From CAZWKQ01 sp964634005 (lineage in GTDB: Bacteria; Bacteroidota; Bacteroidia; Bacteroidales; JACABE01), in contig CAZWKQ010000002.1 in NCBI GenBank assembly GCA_964634005.1, forward strand, positions 186,001 to 250,000: DNA of 64,000 nt, read 5' to 3'. The position numbers and the translations under genes were made by a program. This document shows, piece after piece, positions 52,173-59,681 of this stretch. The notes below the pieces were generated by a model that made no database searches, was not told where the DNA came from, and was given only the letters and a program-made list of their open reading frames with translations. Each line of letters begins with the position of its first letter. The first letter of the stretch is position 1.

Positions 52173-53249
52173 ATGAAGAAGTTTTTGTTTATACTTTTTG
52201 TTTTCCCTATTTGGATACATGCTCAGGAAGGTCCGCAGATTTTTTTTAAGAAGACAGTTATAGATTTCGGAACAGTAAAGGAAGAAACGGGTGAGGTAAA
52301 GCTTTCGTTCAAATACAAAAACACCGGTAATATGCCTTTGATAGTCGAAAGAGTTTATCCGAGCTGCGGATGCACTACGGCCGATTACACCAAAACTCCT
52401 CTTAAAAAAGGTAAAACGGGAGTTATTAATCTGGTTTTTCATACCAAGAATAGTCCCGGTCCTATAGAAAAGACGGTTTTGATTTACAGCAATTCAATAA
52501 CACAGAAAGAACTTACTTTGACAATAAAGGGCTATGTTATCCCTCGTCAGAAAACTATTGAGGACAATTATGTGCAAAGTATAGGAAATTTGAAACTGAA
52601 GACAAATCATCTGGCATTTAATCAAATAAAGAATACCGAAACAAAGGCTGATACTTTTTGGTTTTTCAATTCGGCAAAAAGTAAAATGAAAATTACTTTC
52701 GATAAATTGCCCGATTGGATTAATGTTTCGGAGGCCGATTTTGTTATTAAGCCCAAAAGCGAAAAGTATGTAATAATTACTTATTTTGGCAACAAAAGAA
52801 ACGATTGGGGGTTGATATTCGACAAATTACATCTAAAAACCAACGATGATACTCTGAAAGAGAAGACTTTTTTTGTGTCGGCTCAAATCGAAGAAGATTT
52901 CAGTGTGTTGAGTAAAGAAATGCTGTCGAATGCCCCCGAAATAAGTGTTGACAATATCGATTATAATTTTGGCGAAGTACGCGAAGGCAGTTCGGTTATA
53001 CACGATTTTATAATAAGCAATAAAGGGAAATCGGATTTAATACTGAGGAAAATTCAGGCGAGTTGCGGATGTACTACCCTACAAACTCCGACAAATGTTA
53101 TAAAGCCCGGCGAAAGTATAGCCATAACGGCATATTTTATGACTTCGGGCAGACAGGGCGAGCAACATAAAACCATTTCAATTATTACAAACGACCCTGC
53201 AAAGCCTTATATAATGCTTAGCATTATCGGAAATATTTTGCCTTTCTGA
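52173..53249 (+). CDS. Secreted protein with two DUF1573 domains
   Basis: A 358-residue exported protein with a signal peptide (MKKFLFILFVFPIWIHA) and two DUF1573 Ig-like modules. Each has a TIDFG/YNFGEV...G strand and a SCGCTT motif (YPSCGCTTADY near residue 65; ASCGCTTL near 320). A divergent, cysteine-free middle module (about 130-235) separates them. DUF1573 is related to ASPM/SPD-2/Hydin-type Ig domains; the function in Bacteroidota is unknown. The free Cys pairs suggest metal binding or disulfide formation in the periplasm. Confidence 0.85.
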   Translation: MKKFLFILFVFPIWIHAQEGPQIFFKKTVIDFGTVKEETGEVKLSFKYKNTGNMPLIVERVYPSCGCTTADYTKTPLKKGKTGVINLVFHTKNSPGPIEKTVLIYSNSITQKELTLTIKGYVIPRQKTIEDNYVQSIGNLKLKTNHLAFNQIKNTETKADTFWFFNSAKSKMKITFDKLPDWINVSEADFVIKPKSEKYVIITYFGNKRNDWGLIFDKLHLKTNDDTLKEKTFFVSAQIEEDFSVLSKEMLSNAPEISVDNIDYNFGEVREGSSVIHDFIISNKGKSDLILRKIQASCGCTTLQTPTNVIKPGESIAITAYFMTSGRQGEQHKTISIITNDPAKPYIMLSIIGNILPF

Positions 53250-53305
53250 AAAACTCTTCACACAACAAAGTTGTTTCATCCGACTATACAAATACGTTTG
53301 TAAAT

Positions 53306-53590
53306 GGCAGGGGTGCAATTAAAACCATATCTTCTACAGTTGTATAAAGGCAGTATGTAACTGCAACCATATTATGTACACGTGTAAAATGTCAGTATGT
53401 AACAGCAACCATATTATATACACACGTATAAAGGCGGTATGTAGCAGCAACCATATTTTCTACACCTGTAGAAAAGCAGTATGCAACTGCAACCGTAACT
53501 TATACACGTGTAAAACGACAGTATGTAACAGCAAACATATCTTCTGCAAGTGTATAAGGGTAGTATGTAATTACAACCATATCATATACG
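53306..53590. repeat. Array of about 6.7 degenerate 42-bp tandem repeats with nested palindromes
   Basis: Copies start at 53306 (43 bp, degenerate), 53349, 53391, 53433, 53475, 53517 and 53559 (32 bp, partial). The shared core is GTATGTAACNGCAACCATAT followed by TACACGTGTA-like sequence. Two inverted repeats recur: GCAGT-N5-ACTGC (perfect in copies 53349 and 53475) and the 10-base palindrome TACACGTGTA (perfect in the same two copies, imperfect in others). The 42-bp period is four turns of B-DNA, so each site would lie on the same helix face. The plus-strand frame is open across all copies because 42 is a multiple of 3, but there is no good start. Confidence 0.85.
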
Positions 53591-53890
53591 TCAACAGCTT
53601 ATTAATCAGAACATAATTTACGTTTAAATACAAGCATTAATAATATTTGCACACAAAATAACAATGCAAAAATCATTTAAATAAAAAATCGTTACTGAGT
53701 TATTAGTAAAGTTGTACTATTTCAGTATTAGCTCAAAATAAACATTAATAGTAATAACATAAAAATAATTCTGTCATTTAGGGGATTAATTATTCGAAAA
53801 ATTAAGTAATAAATAACAAAATTTTTAACCGGTTGAGGATAAAAAAATTAATACCTTTGCCAATAAATACAATTAACAAATAACAAAAAT
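53591..53890. other. AT-rich non-coding stretch before the M3 peptidase gene
   Basis: Together with the repeat array this makes 640 bases without a convincing gene. The stretch is strongly AT-rich and shows only a promoter-like box at 53852. No RNA gene or terminator hairpin was recognised. The DUF1573 gene ends at 53249 without an obvious terminator. Confidence 0.6.
53852..53860 (+). promoter_or_regulatory. -7 box (TACCTTTGC) of the M3 peptidase gene
   Basis: An exact TAnnTTTGC match 30 bases before the start codon, with a TTG at 53833-53835 as a possible -33 element. Confidence 0.65.
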
Positions 53891-56005
53891 ATGAAAAAAG
53901 CAATGATTATTAGTTGTAGTATTATTGTTCTGCTTGCTTCGTGTAAAAGCAACAAAAAGGAAAACACGAGTAATAACCCTTTCCTTACCTCATACACTAC
54001 TCCGTTCGAGGTTCCGCCATTCGACAAGATAGATACCTCGCATTACATACCTGCATTTATCGAAGGTATGAAACAGCACAATGCCGAAATAGACTCTATA
54101 GCAAACAATCCCGAAGCACCCACATTCGAAAACACCATTCTAAAGTTCGACAAATCGGGAAAACTGCTTACAAAAGTCAGCAATGTATTCTTTAACCTAA
54201 CCGAAGCTGTCAGCAACAACCGTATGCAAGAGATTGCCCGCGAAATACAACCTCAATTATCTAAACATTACGACGAAATTTCGATGAACGAAAAGCTGTT
54301 TGAGCGTATAAAAGCCGTTTACGACAAACGCAACGAATCGGGCTTAGATCCTCAACAAATAAGAGTAACCGAAAAGCATTACAACGACTTTATCCGCAAG
54401 GGTGCCGGTTTACCCAAAGACAAACAAGAAGAACTTAAAAAAATCAATTCCGAATTATCGACCTTAGGACTTAAATTTGGCGAAAATGTTTTAGCCGAAA
54501 CCAATAAAAACTTCAAATTAGTTGTCGATAAGAAAGAAGACCTTGCAGGATTACCCGAGAGCGTGATAGAAGCTGCAGCAGCATCGGCCAAAGAAAAGGG
54601 TTTAGATGGCAAGTGGGTTTTTACACTCGATAAACCAAGCCTTATTCCATTCTTGCAGTATGCCGATAACAGAGATTTACGCGAAAAATTATACCGTGCC
54701 TACTTTATGAGAGGCGATAATGGCGATAATTTCGATAATAAAGAAATAATTGCCAAGATGGCTAAGCTCCGCGTAAAGAAAGCACAACTTTTGGGTTACA
54801 AATCGTGGGCTGCTTATGTTATAGATGTAAATATGGCTAAAACTCCCGAAGCCGTCGATCAGTTCCTTATGAAACTGTGGAAACCTGCTATAGCAATAGC
54901 AAAAAAGGAAGTTGTCGAGATGCAAAAAATTGCCGACAAAGAAGGTGCAAAAATAAAAATACAACCATGGGATTGGTGGTATTATGCCGAAAAAGTTAGA
55001 AAAGAAAAGTATGATTTAGACGAAAATCAGCTAAAACCATATCTAAGCCTCGAAAATGTGAAAAACGGAATGTTTCACGTTGCAAACAAGCTTTATGGTA
55101 TTACTTTCGAAAAAAGAACCGACCTTCCGGTTTATCATCCCGAAGTAGAAACATACGAAGTTAAAGAAGCCGACGGTAAACATCTCGGAATATTATATCT
55201 CGACTATTTCCCGCGCGAGTCGAAAAGAGGCGGAGCATGGTGTACAAGTTTTCAGGAAGCTGGCTGGGATAACGGAAAAAAAGTTGACCCCATTGTTTCT
55301 ATAGTATGCAATTTTACTAAACCTACACAAAGCACTCCGTCATTACTTACATGGGACGAAACCGAAACCCTTTTCCATGAGTTTGGACATGCTTTACACG
55401 CTTTGTTTACCGAAGGAAAATACAACAGAACTGCCGGCAACGTTCCTCGCGATTATGTCGAGCTGCCCTCTCAAATTATGGAAAACTGGGCAGGCGATCC
55501 CGAAGTGCTTCGCTCTTATGCAAAACACTACAAAACAGGTGAAGTTATGCCCGAGCAACTTATAGAAAAAATACAAAAAAGCGCCAAATTCAATCAAGGA
55601 TTTGCTACAAGCGAATATCTTGCCGCTTCTTTCCTCGATTTGGATTATCACAACCTTACCGAACCCAAATATTTGGATATAAACAAATTCGAAAAAGAAG
55701 CTATGGACAAAATAGGGCTTATACCCGAAATACTCCCACGCTACCGCTCTACTTATTTCTCACACATTTGGGATGGCGGATACAGTGCAGGTTATTATGT
55801 TTACCTGTGGGCTGCCGTTCTCGATGCCGATGCCTTTAATGCTTTCAAACAATCGGGCGACATCTACAACAAAGACCTTGCTGCTAAATTCCGTTTACAC
55901 TGTTTGCAACAATGCGGCGACGACGAAGGTATGGTTCAATACAAAAAATTCAGAGGGCAGGAGCCTTCTATCGAACCACTTCTTATCAGGAGAGGACTGA
56001 AATAA
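53891..56005 (+). CDS. dcp: M3 family peptidyl-dipeptidase (Dcp-like lipoprotein)
   Basis: A 704-residue zinc metallopeptidase. The HEFGHALH motif at 496-503 supplies the HExxH ligands, and the downstream glutamate lies in ELPSQIMENW. The C-terminal FSHIWDGGYSAGYYVYLWA is the Dcp/oligopeptidase A substrate-binding signature. An N-terminal lipobox (IIVLLASCKS) indicates a lipoprotein, so it probably works in the periplasm trimming C-terminal dipeptides. That fits with the S46 dipeptidyl peptidase. Length is standard for Dcp. Confidence 0.94.
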   Translation: MKKAMIISCSIIVLLASCKSNKKENTSNNPFLTSYTTPFEVPPFDKIDTSHYIPAFIEGMKQHNAEIDSIANNPEAPTFENTILKFDKSGKLLTKVSNVFFNLTEAVSNNRMQEIAREIQPQLSKHYDEISMNEKLFERIKAVYDKRNESGLDPQQIRVTEKHYNDFIRKGAGLPKDKQEELKKINSELSTLGLKFGENVLAETNKNFKLVVDKKEDLAGLPESVIEAAAASAKEKGLDGKWVFTLDKPSLIPFLQYADNRDLREKLYRAYFMRGDNGDNFDNKEIIAKMAKLRVKKAQLLGYKSWAAYVIDVNMAKTPEAVDQFLMKLWKPAIAIAKKEVVEMQKIADKEGAKIKIQPWDWWYYAEKVRKEKYDLDENQLKPYLSLENVKNGMFHVANKLYGITFEKRTDLPVYHPEVETYEVKEADGKHLGILYLDYFPRESKRGGAWCTSFQEAGWDNGKKVDPIVSIVCNFTKPTQSTPSLLTWDETETLFHEFGHALHALFTEGKYNRTAGNVPRDYVELPSQIMENWAGDPEVLRSYAKHYKTGEVMPEQLIEKIQKSAKFNQGFATSEYLAASFLDLDYHNLTEPKYLDINKFEKEAMDKIGLIPEILPRYRSTYFSHIWDGGYSAGYYVYLWAAVLDADAFNAFKQSGDIYNKDLAAKFRLHCLQQCGDDEGMVQYKKFRGQEPSIEPLLIRRGLK

Positions 56006-56015
56006 AAAAAACATT

Positions 56016-56047
56016 AAAGCCCGCAAATTTCTTGCGGGCTTTTTTTT
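56016..56047 (+). terminator. Intrinsic terminator after the M3 peptidase gene
   Basis: Stem AAAGCCCGCAA / TTGCGGGCTTT with a 5-base loop and a run of T, 10 bases after the stop codon. Confidence 0.95.
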
Positions 56048-56111
56048 ATTAAATAATCTTAAAATAACTTCTCTTTTACTTCTTAATTTTTTGGTATAAT
56101 GTTTAAAACAT

Positions 56112-56119
56112 TATTTTTG
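56112..56119 (+). promoter_or_regulatory. -7 box (TATTTTTG) of the peptidase E gene
   Basis: A TAnnTTTG match 45 bases before the preferred start at 56165. Confidence 0.45.
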
Positions 56120-56164
56120 TTTTCGTATTATTAAATGCAAAATGTTAAACAAAACAATATAACT

Positions 56165-56881
56165 ATGGCAAAAAATCTCTTATTAATAAGTAATTCTACT
56201 AATGCAGGCGAGGCCTACCTTGGCTGGCCGCGTCAGGCTATTCAGAATTATCTGAATAAGCATAATATTAAAAAAGTACTGTTTGTACCTTATGCCGGTG
56301 TAGGAATAACCTACGACGAATATACTGCAAAGGTAAACAACGTTTTCACCGAACTTGGCTTCGAAGTAGAAGGAATACATACCTTTGCCGACCCCGCAAA
56401 AGCAATTCACGATGCACAAGCCATTGCCGTGGGCGGAGGCAATACATTCCATTTGGTATATATGCTGCATAAGCTCAAAATTATGAATGTTATAAAAGAA
56501 GTAGTCGAAAACGGAAAAGTATATATGGGATGGAGTGCAGGCTCAAACGTTGCTTGTCCTGCCCTTAAAACAACCAACGATATGCCCATTATAGAACCCG
56601 AAAGTTTCGATTGCACTGCTTTAATACCTTTTCAAATAAACCCCCACTATCTCGACGCAAATCCCGAAGGCCACGGCGGCGAAACACGTGAGCAAAGAAT
56701 TGAAGAATTCTTGCAGATAAACAGAGACATATATGTAGTAGGTCTTCGCGAAGCTACTTATTTGCTCGTCGAAAACAACAACATATCATTACACGGCAGC
56801 CGTCCTATGCGAATATTCAAATACGGTCAACCGGCATACGAAGTAAATACAGGCGACGATATAAACTTCCTTCTGGAATAG
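56165..56881 (+). CDS. pepE: Dipeptidase E (peptidase S51)
   Basis: A 238-residue cytoplasmic peptidase that cleaves N-terminal aspartyl dipeptides. The nucleophile S124 is in MGWSAGSNVA, GGGNTFHLV near 90-98 is conserved, and the active-site histidine is in INPHYLDA. An ATG ten codons upstream (56135) is open, but MAKNLLLISNSTNAGE aligns with the usual beginning of PepE. It ends one base before the phosphodiesterase gene, so the two are probably coupled. Confidence 0.93.
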   Translation: MAKNLLLISNSTNAGEAYLGWPRQAIQNYLNKHNIKKVLFVPYAGVGITYDEYTAKVNNVFTELGFEVEGIHTFADPAKAIHDAQAIAVGGGNTFHLVYMLHKLKIMNVIKEVVENGKVYMGWSAGSNVACPALKTTNDMPIIEPESFDCTALIPFQINPHYLDANPEGHGGETREQRIEEFLQINRDIYVVGLREATYLLVENNNISLHGSRPMRIFKYGQPAYEVNTGDDINFLLE

Positions 56882-56882
56882 T

Positions 56883-58094
56883 ATGTGTAAAAAAGCATAT
56901 ATATTTATATGTTTTGTCCTATGCTTTTTTTTAGGGTATTCTCAACAAAACCATGAAGAGAAACCCTATCTGATTATAGTATCGCTCGACGGGTTCAGAT
57001 GGGATTACCCCGAAATTTACAAGTTGCCTGTTCTCGATTCGATTTCAAAAGTCGGTGTAAAAGCTAAATCGCTAAAATCGTGCTTTCCTACCGTTACTTT
57101 TCCGAATCATTACAGTATAGCCACAGGCTTATATCCCGACGAACACGGTATAGTACAAAATCAGTTTTACGACAGTAAACTTGACAGGAGCTACAAAATC
57201 GGCGACAAAAAAGCAGTGGCCGACGGCAGGTTTTATGGCGGTGAGCCTATATGGGTTACAGCCGAAAAACAAGGCATTAAAACAGCAACTTTTTACTGGG
57301 TAGGCTCCGAAGCCGAAATAAAAGGCATTCGCCCTTCGTACCGGAAATCATACGAAAATACTATTCCTTTTCACCAAAGAGTCGATACTGTAACTCATTG
57401 GCTTCAATTACCCGACAGCTTACGCCCGCATCTTATTTTATTCTACCTCCCCGAACCCGACGCAGTAAGCCACGAATTTGGTACCATAAGCCAAGAAACA
57501 GGATTTATGGCAAAATATTTAGACAGCATAGTCGGTGTACTTATCAATAATGTCAGCCGTTTGGAAGTAGCTGCCAAAATGAACTACATAATATTATCCG
57601 ACCACGGAATGGCCGATTTGGACAGCACTAAACAAATAGTTCTCGAAAATTATATTAAACCATCGTGGGTAAAGAAATATTACGGCTACAACCCCACATA
57701 CAATATTACCGCAAACGATAATTGTGCCGATTCGATATACTATGCTCTTAAAAAAGTAAAGCACCTAAAAGTTTGGAAAAAGGGCAAGCTGCCCAAACGA
57801 TTGAAATACGGCAATAATGACAGAATAGGCGATATTGTTTTGGTTGCCCGCAAAGCATGGAGTGTATCAGCAAGAGACGGAGCAAAACCATACGGAGGAG
57901 CGCATGGATACGATAACTCCGATAAAGATATGCATGGCATTTTCTACGCATTAGGACCGGCTTTCAGGAAAAACTACAAAGCAAAAACCTTTGAAAATAT
58001 TTATATCTATTCCATTGCCGCAAAAATACTAAATATCGAACAGTCAGTTTATAATAATAAATTTAAGCAATTAAACAGAATTATAAAACACTGA
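56883..58094 (+). CDS. Ectonucleotide pyrophosphatase/phosphodiesterase-like protein
   Basis: A 403-residue exported enzyme of the alkaline phosphatase superfamily, NPP branch. A signal peptide (ending CFFLGYSQ) is followed by VSLDGFRWDY (metal-binding Asp) and CFPTVTFPNHYS, with T72 as nucleophile. Further metal ligands appear in EPDAVSHEFG, LSDHGMAD and GAHGYDN. It should hydrolyse phosphodiester or pyrophosphate bonds of nucleotides outside the cytoplasm, feeding salvage. The real substrate is unknown. It starts one base after pepE. Confidence 0.92.
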   Translation: MCKKAYIFICFVLCFFLGYSQQNHEEKPYLIIVSLDGFRWDYPEIYKLPVLDSISKVGVKAKSLKSCFPTVTFPNHYSIATGLYPDEHGIVQNQFYDSKLDRSYKIGDKKAVADGRFYGGEPIWVTAEKQGIKTATFYWVGSEAEIKGIRPSYRKSYENTIPFHQRVDTVTHWLQLPDSLRPHLILFYLPEPDAVSHEFGTISQETGFMAKYLDSIVGVLINNVSRLEVAAKMNYIILSDHGMADLDSTKQIVLENYIKPSWVKKYYGYNPTYNITANDNCADSIYYALKKVKHLKVWKKGKLPKRLKYGNNDRIGDIVLVARKAWSVSARDGAKPYGGAHGYDNSDKDMHGIFYALGPAFRKNYKAKTFENIYIYSIAAKILNIEQSVYNNKFKQLNRIIKH

Positions 58095-58137
58095 AAAAAA
58101 TTAATGTTTTATTATTGATGTTTTAAAATGAATTTAT

Positions 58138-58145
58138 ACTTTTGT
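58138..58145 (+). promoter_or_regulatory. -7 box (TACTTTTG) of the DHOD-like gene
   Basis: A TAnnTTTG match 21 bases before the start codon. The following TGTGAAAATT contains only one half-site of the CRP-type palindrome. Confidence 0.5.
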
Positions 58146-58166
58146 GAAAATTAAAATAAGAATACG

Positions 58167-59153
58167 ATGTTAGATTTAACGACAAAATACATGGGATTAG
58201 AGCTAAAGAATCCCATTATAGTAGGAAGTTCAGGATTAACTAATTCTGTAGAGAATATAATAGAAATAGAAAAAAACGGTGCAGCTGCCGTAGTTCTGAA
58301 ATCGATATTTGAAGAACAAATAAAACACGAAATAAGCAAAACTCTAAAGCAGTCGGATAACGCATTTGCATATCCCGAAGCACTCGACTATATCAGCAAT
58401 TACACCGAAGAACATTCCTTCGCTTCTTATCTCGATTTGATAAAGAATTGTAAGAAATCGGTAAAAATACCCATAATTGCCAGTATCAATTGTGTTTCGG
58501 CAAGCGAATGGATATCTTATGCAAAAAAAATAGAAGAAGCAGGAGCCGATGGACTTGAACTAAATATTTTCCTCTTACCTTCCGACCTTAATAATTCAAG
58601 CGAAGACAACGAAAAACTATATCTCGACATCGTTAATGAAGTAAAACGTCAGGTTACTATCCCTATTGCAGTTAAAACAAGCTTCTATTTCTCCGGCTTA
58701 GCTAAAATGATGTTGAAACTTTCGTGGACAGGTATCAACGGCTTGGTATTTTTCAACCGTTTCTTCTCTCCCGATATCGATATCGACAGGCTTACAATCA
58801 CCAATTCCAATGTTTACAGTCGTCCCGAAGAAATAGTTACTCCTTTGCGTTGGGTTGCCGTACTGTCCGACAGATTGTATTGCGACGTTTGTGCTTCTAC
58901 CGGAATACACGACGGCAAAGCAGTAATAAAACAATTGCTCGCAGGTGCAAAAGCCATTCAAGTTGTTTCGGTTTTATATAAAAACGGTTTTACTCATATC
59001 GGAAAAATGCTCAAAGAAATAGAAGACTGGATGAAGGAACATAATTTCAATTCTATTGAAGAGTTCAGAGGAAAGATGAGCTATAAAAAATCCGAAAACT
59101 CTGCTGCTTACCTGAGGGTTCAGTTTATGAAATACTTCGCAGGTGTTGAATAA
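58167..59153 (+). CDS. Dihydroorotate dehydrogenase-like protein
   Basis: A 328-residue TIM-barrel flavoprotein of the DHOD/PreA class. It opens LTTKYMGLELKNPIIVGSSGLTNS, has the substrate-loop region IIASINCVSASEW and a lysine in IPIAVKTSFYF, and ends with the FMN phosphate-site-like SVLYKNGFTHI. The sequence is divergent from PyrD and lacks an obvious C-terminal Fe-S domain, so it may not make orotate. It belongs to a Bacteroidota subfamily usually annotated as dihydroorotate dehydrogenase-like. It stands alone. Confidence 0.82.
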   Translation: MLDLTTKYMGLELKNPIIVGSSGLTNSVENIIEIEKNGAAAVVLKSIFEEQIKHEISKTLKQSDNAFAYPEALDYISNYTEEHSFASYLDLIKNCKKSVKIPIIASINCVSASEWISYAKKIEEAGADGLELNIFLLPSDLNNSSEDNEKLYLDIVNEVKRQVTIPIAVKTSFYFSGLAKMMLKLSWTGINGLVFFNRFFSPDIDIDRLTITNSNVYSRPEEIVTPLRWVAVLSDRLYCDVCASTGIHDGKAVIKQLLAGAKAIQVVSVLYKNGFTHIGKMLKEIEDWMKEHNFNSIEEFRGKMSYKKSENSAAYLRVQFMKYFAGVE

Positions 59154-59268
59154 CAACCTGCTTGCTTTTGTATCATTCTCTTTATCAAAGACTTTTAATC
59201 GCTTTTTAATTAAGATAATAAATTTGTCGTTTTTTAGTTATTAAACAATATAAAGTCGAAAAAAAAGT

Positions 59269-59277
59269 TATTTTTGC
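59269..59277 (+). promoter_or_regulatory. -7 box (TATTTTTGC) of the DUF2795 gene
   Basis: An exact TAnnTTTGC match 29 bases before the start codon. Confidence 0.6.
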
Positions 59278-59306
59278 AAAAAAATTATAAATAAAATCTT
59301 CGTGTT

Positions 59307-59528
59307 ATGTATTGGACTTTAGAATTAGCATCTAAGCTCGAAGATGCACCGTGGCCGGCTACTAAAGAGGAGTTGATTGACTACGCCCTTCGATCAGGTG
59401 CGCCTCAAGAAGTTATCGAAAACTTGAGAGAAATTGAAGACGAGGGTGAAATTTACGAAAGCATCGAAGACTTATGGCCCGATTATCCTACAAAGGATGA
59501 TTTCTTCTTTCATGAAGACGAATATTAA
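59307..59528 (+). CDS. DUF2795 family small acidic protein
   Basis: A 73-residue protein matching the DUF2795 pattern in Bacteroidota: WTLELASKLEDAPWPATKEEL, then YALRSGAPQEVIENL and an acidic tail ending in FFFHEDEY. The charge is strongly negative. The function is unknown; these proteins are highly conserved within the phylum. It has its own promoter box and terminator, so it is monocistronic. Confidence 0.9.
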   Translation: MYWTLELASKLEDAPWPATKEELIDYALRSGAPQEVIENLREIEDEGEIYESIEDLWPDYPTKDDFFFHEDEY

Positions 59529-59534
59529 TAAGTA

Positions 59535-59567
59535 AAAACCGTTCTATTTCAAACAGAACGGTTTTTT
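59535..59567 (+). terminator. Intrinsic terminator after the DUF2795 gene
   Basis: Stem AAAACCGTTCT / AGAACGGTTTT with a 9-base loop and T-run, 6 bases after the stop codon. Confidence 0.95.
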
Positions 59568-59631
59568 GTTTTTATAACAACTTTTAATTAAATAACTTCT
59601 TTTTATTACCCTCTAATTTCATTATTTAGCT

Positions 59632-59640
59632 TATTTTTGC
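59632..59640 (+). promoter_or_regulatory. -7 box (TATTTTTGC) of secA
   Basis: An exact TAnnTTTGC match 41 bases before the secA start codon. Confidence 0.55.
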
Positions 59641-59681
59641 ATTAATATACAATTGAGTTTAATACAATCTATAAATAAATT

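Noticed and set aside
53306..53590. Possible CRISPR array
   Set aside because: The 42-bp units are contiguous and degenerate along their whole length; there are no unique spacers of constant length and no cas genes in the window.
53374..53616. Possible small Cys-rich repeat protein gene of 80 codons
   Set aside because: The frame is open only because the repeat period is a multiple of three. It starts in mid-array, lacks promoter and signal peptide evidence, and differences between copies do not look codon-position dependent. It is kept only as a low-interest observation.
58138..58165. Second CRP-type site upstream of the DHOD-like gene
   Set aside because: Only the left half TGTGA is present; the right half is AT-rich without TCACA.
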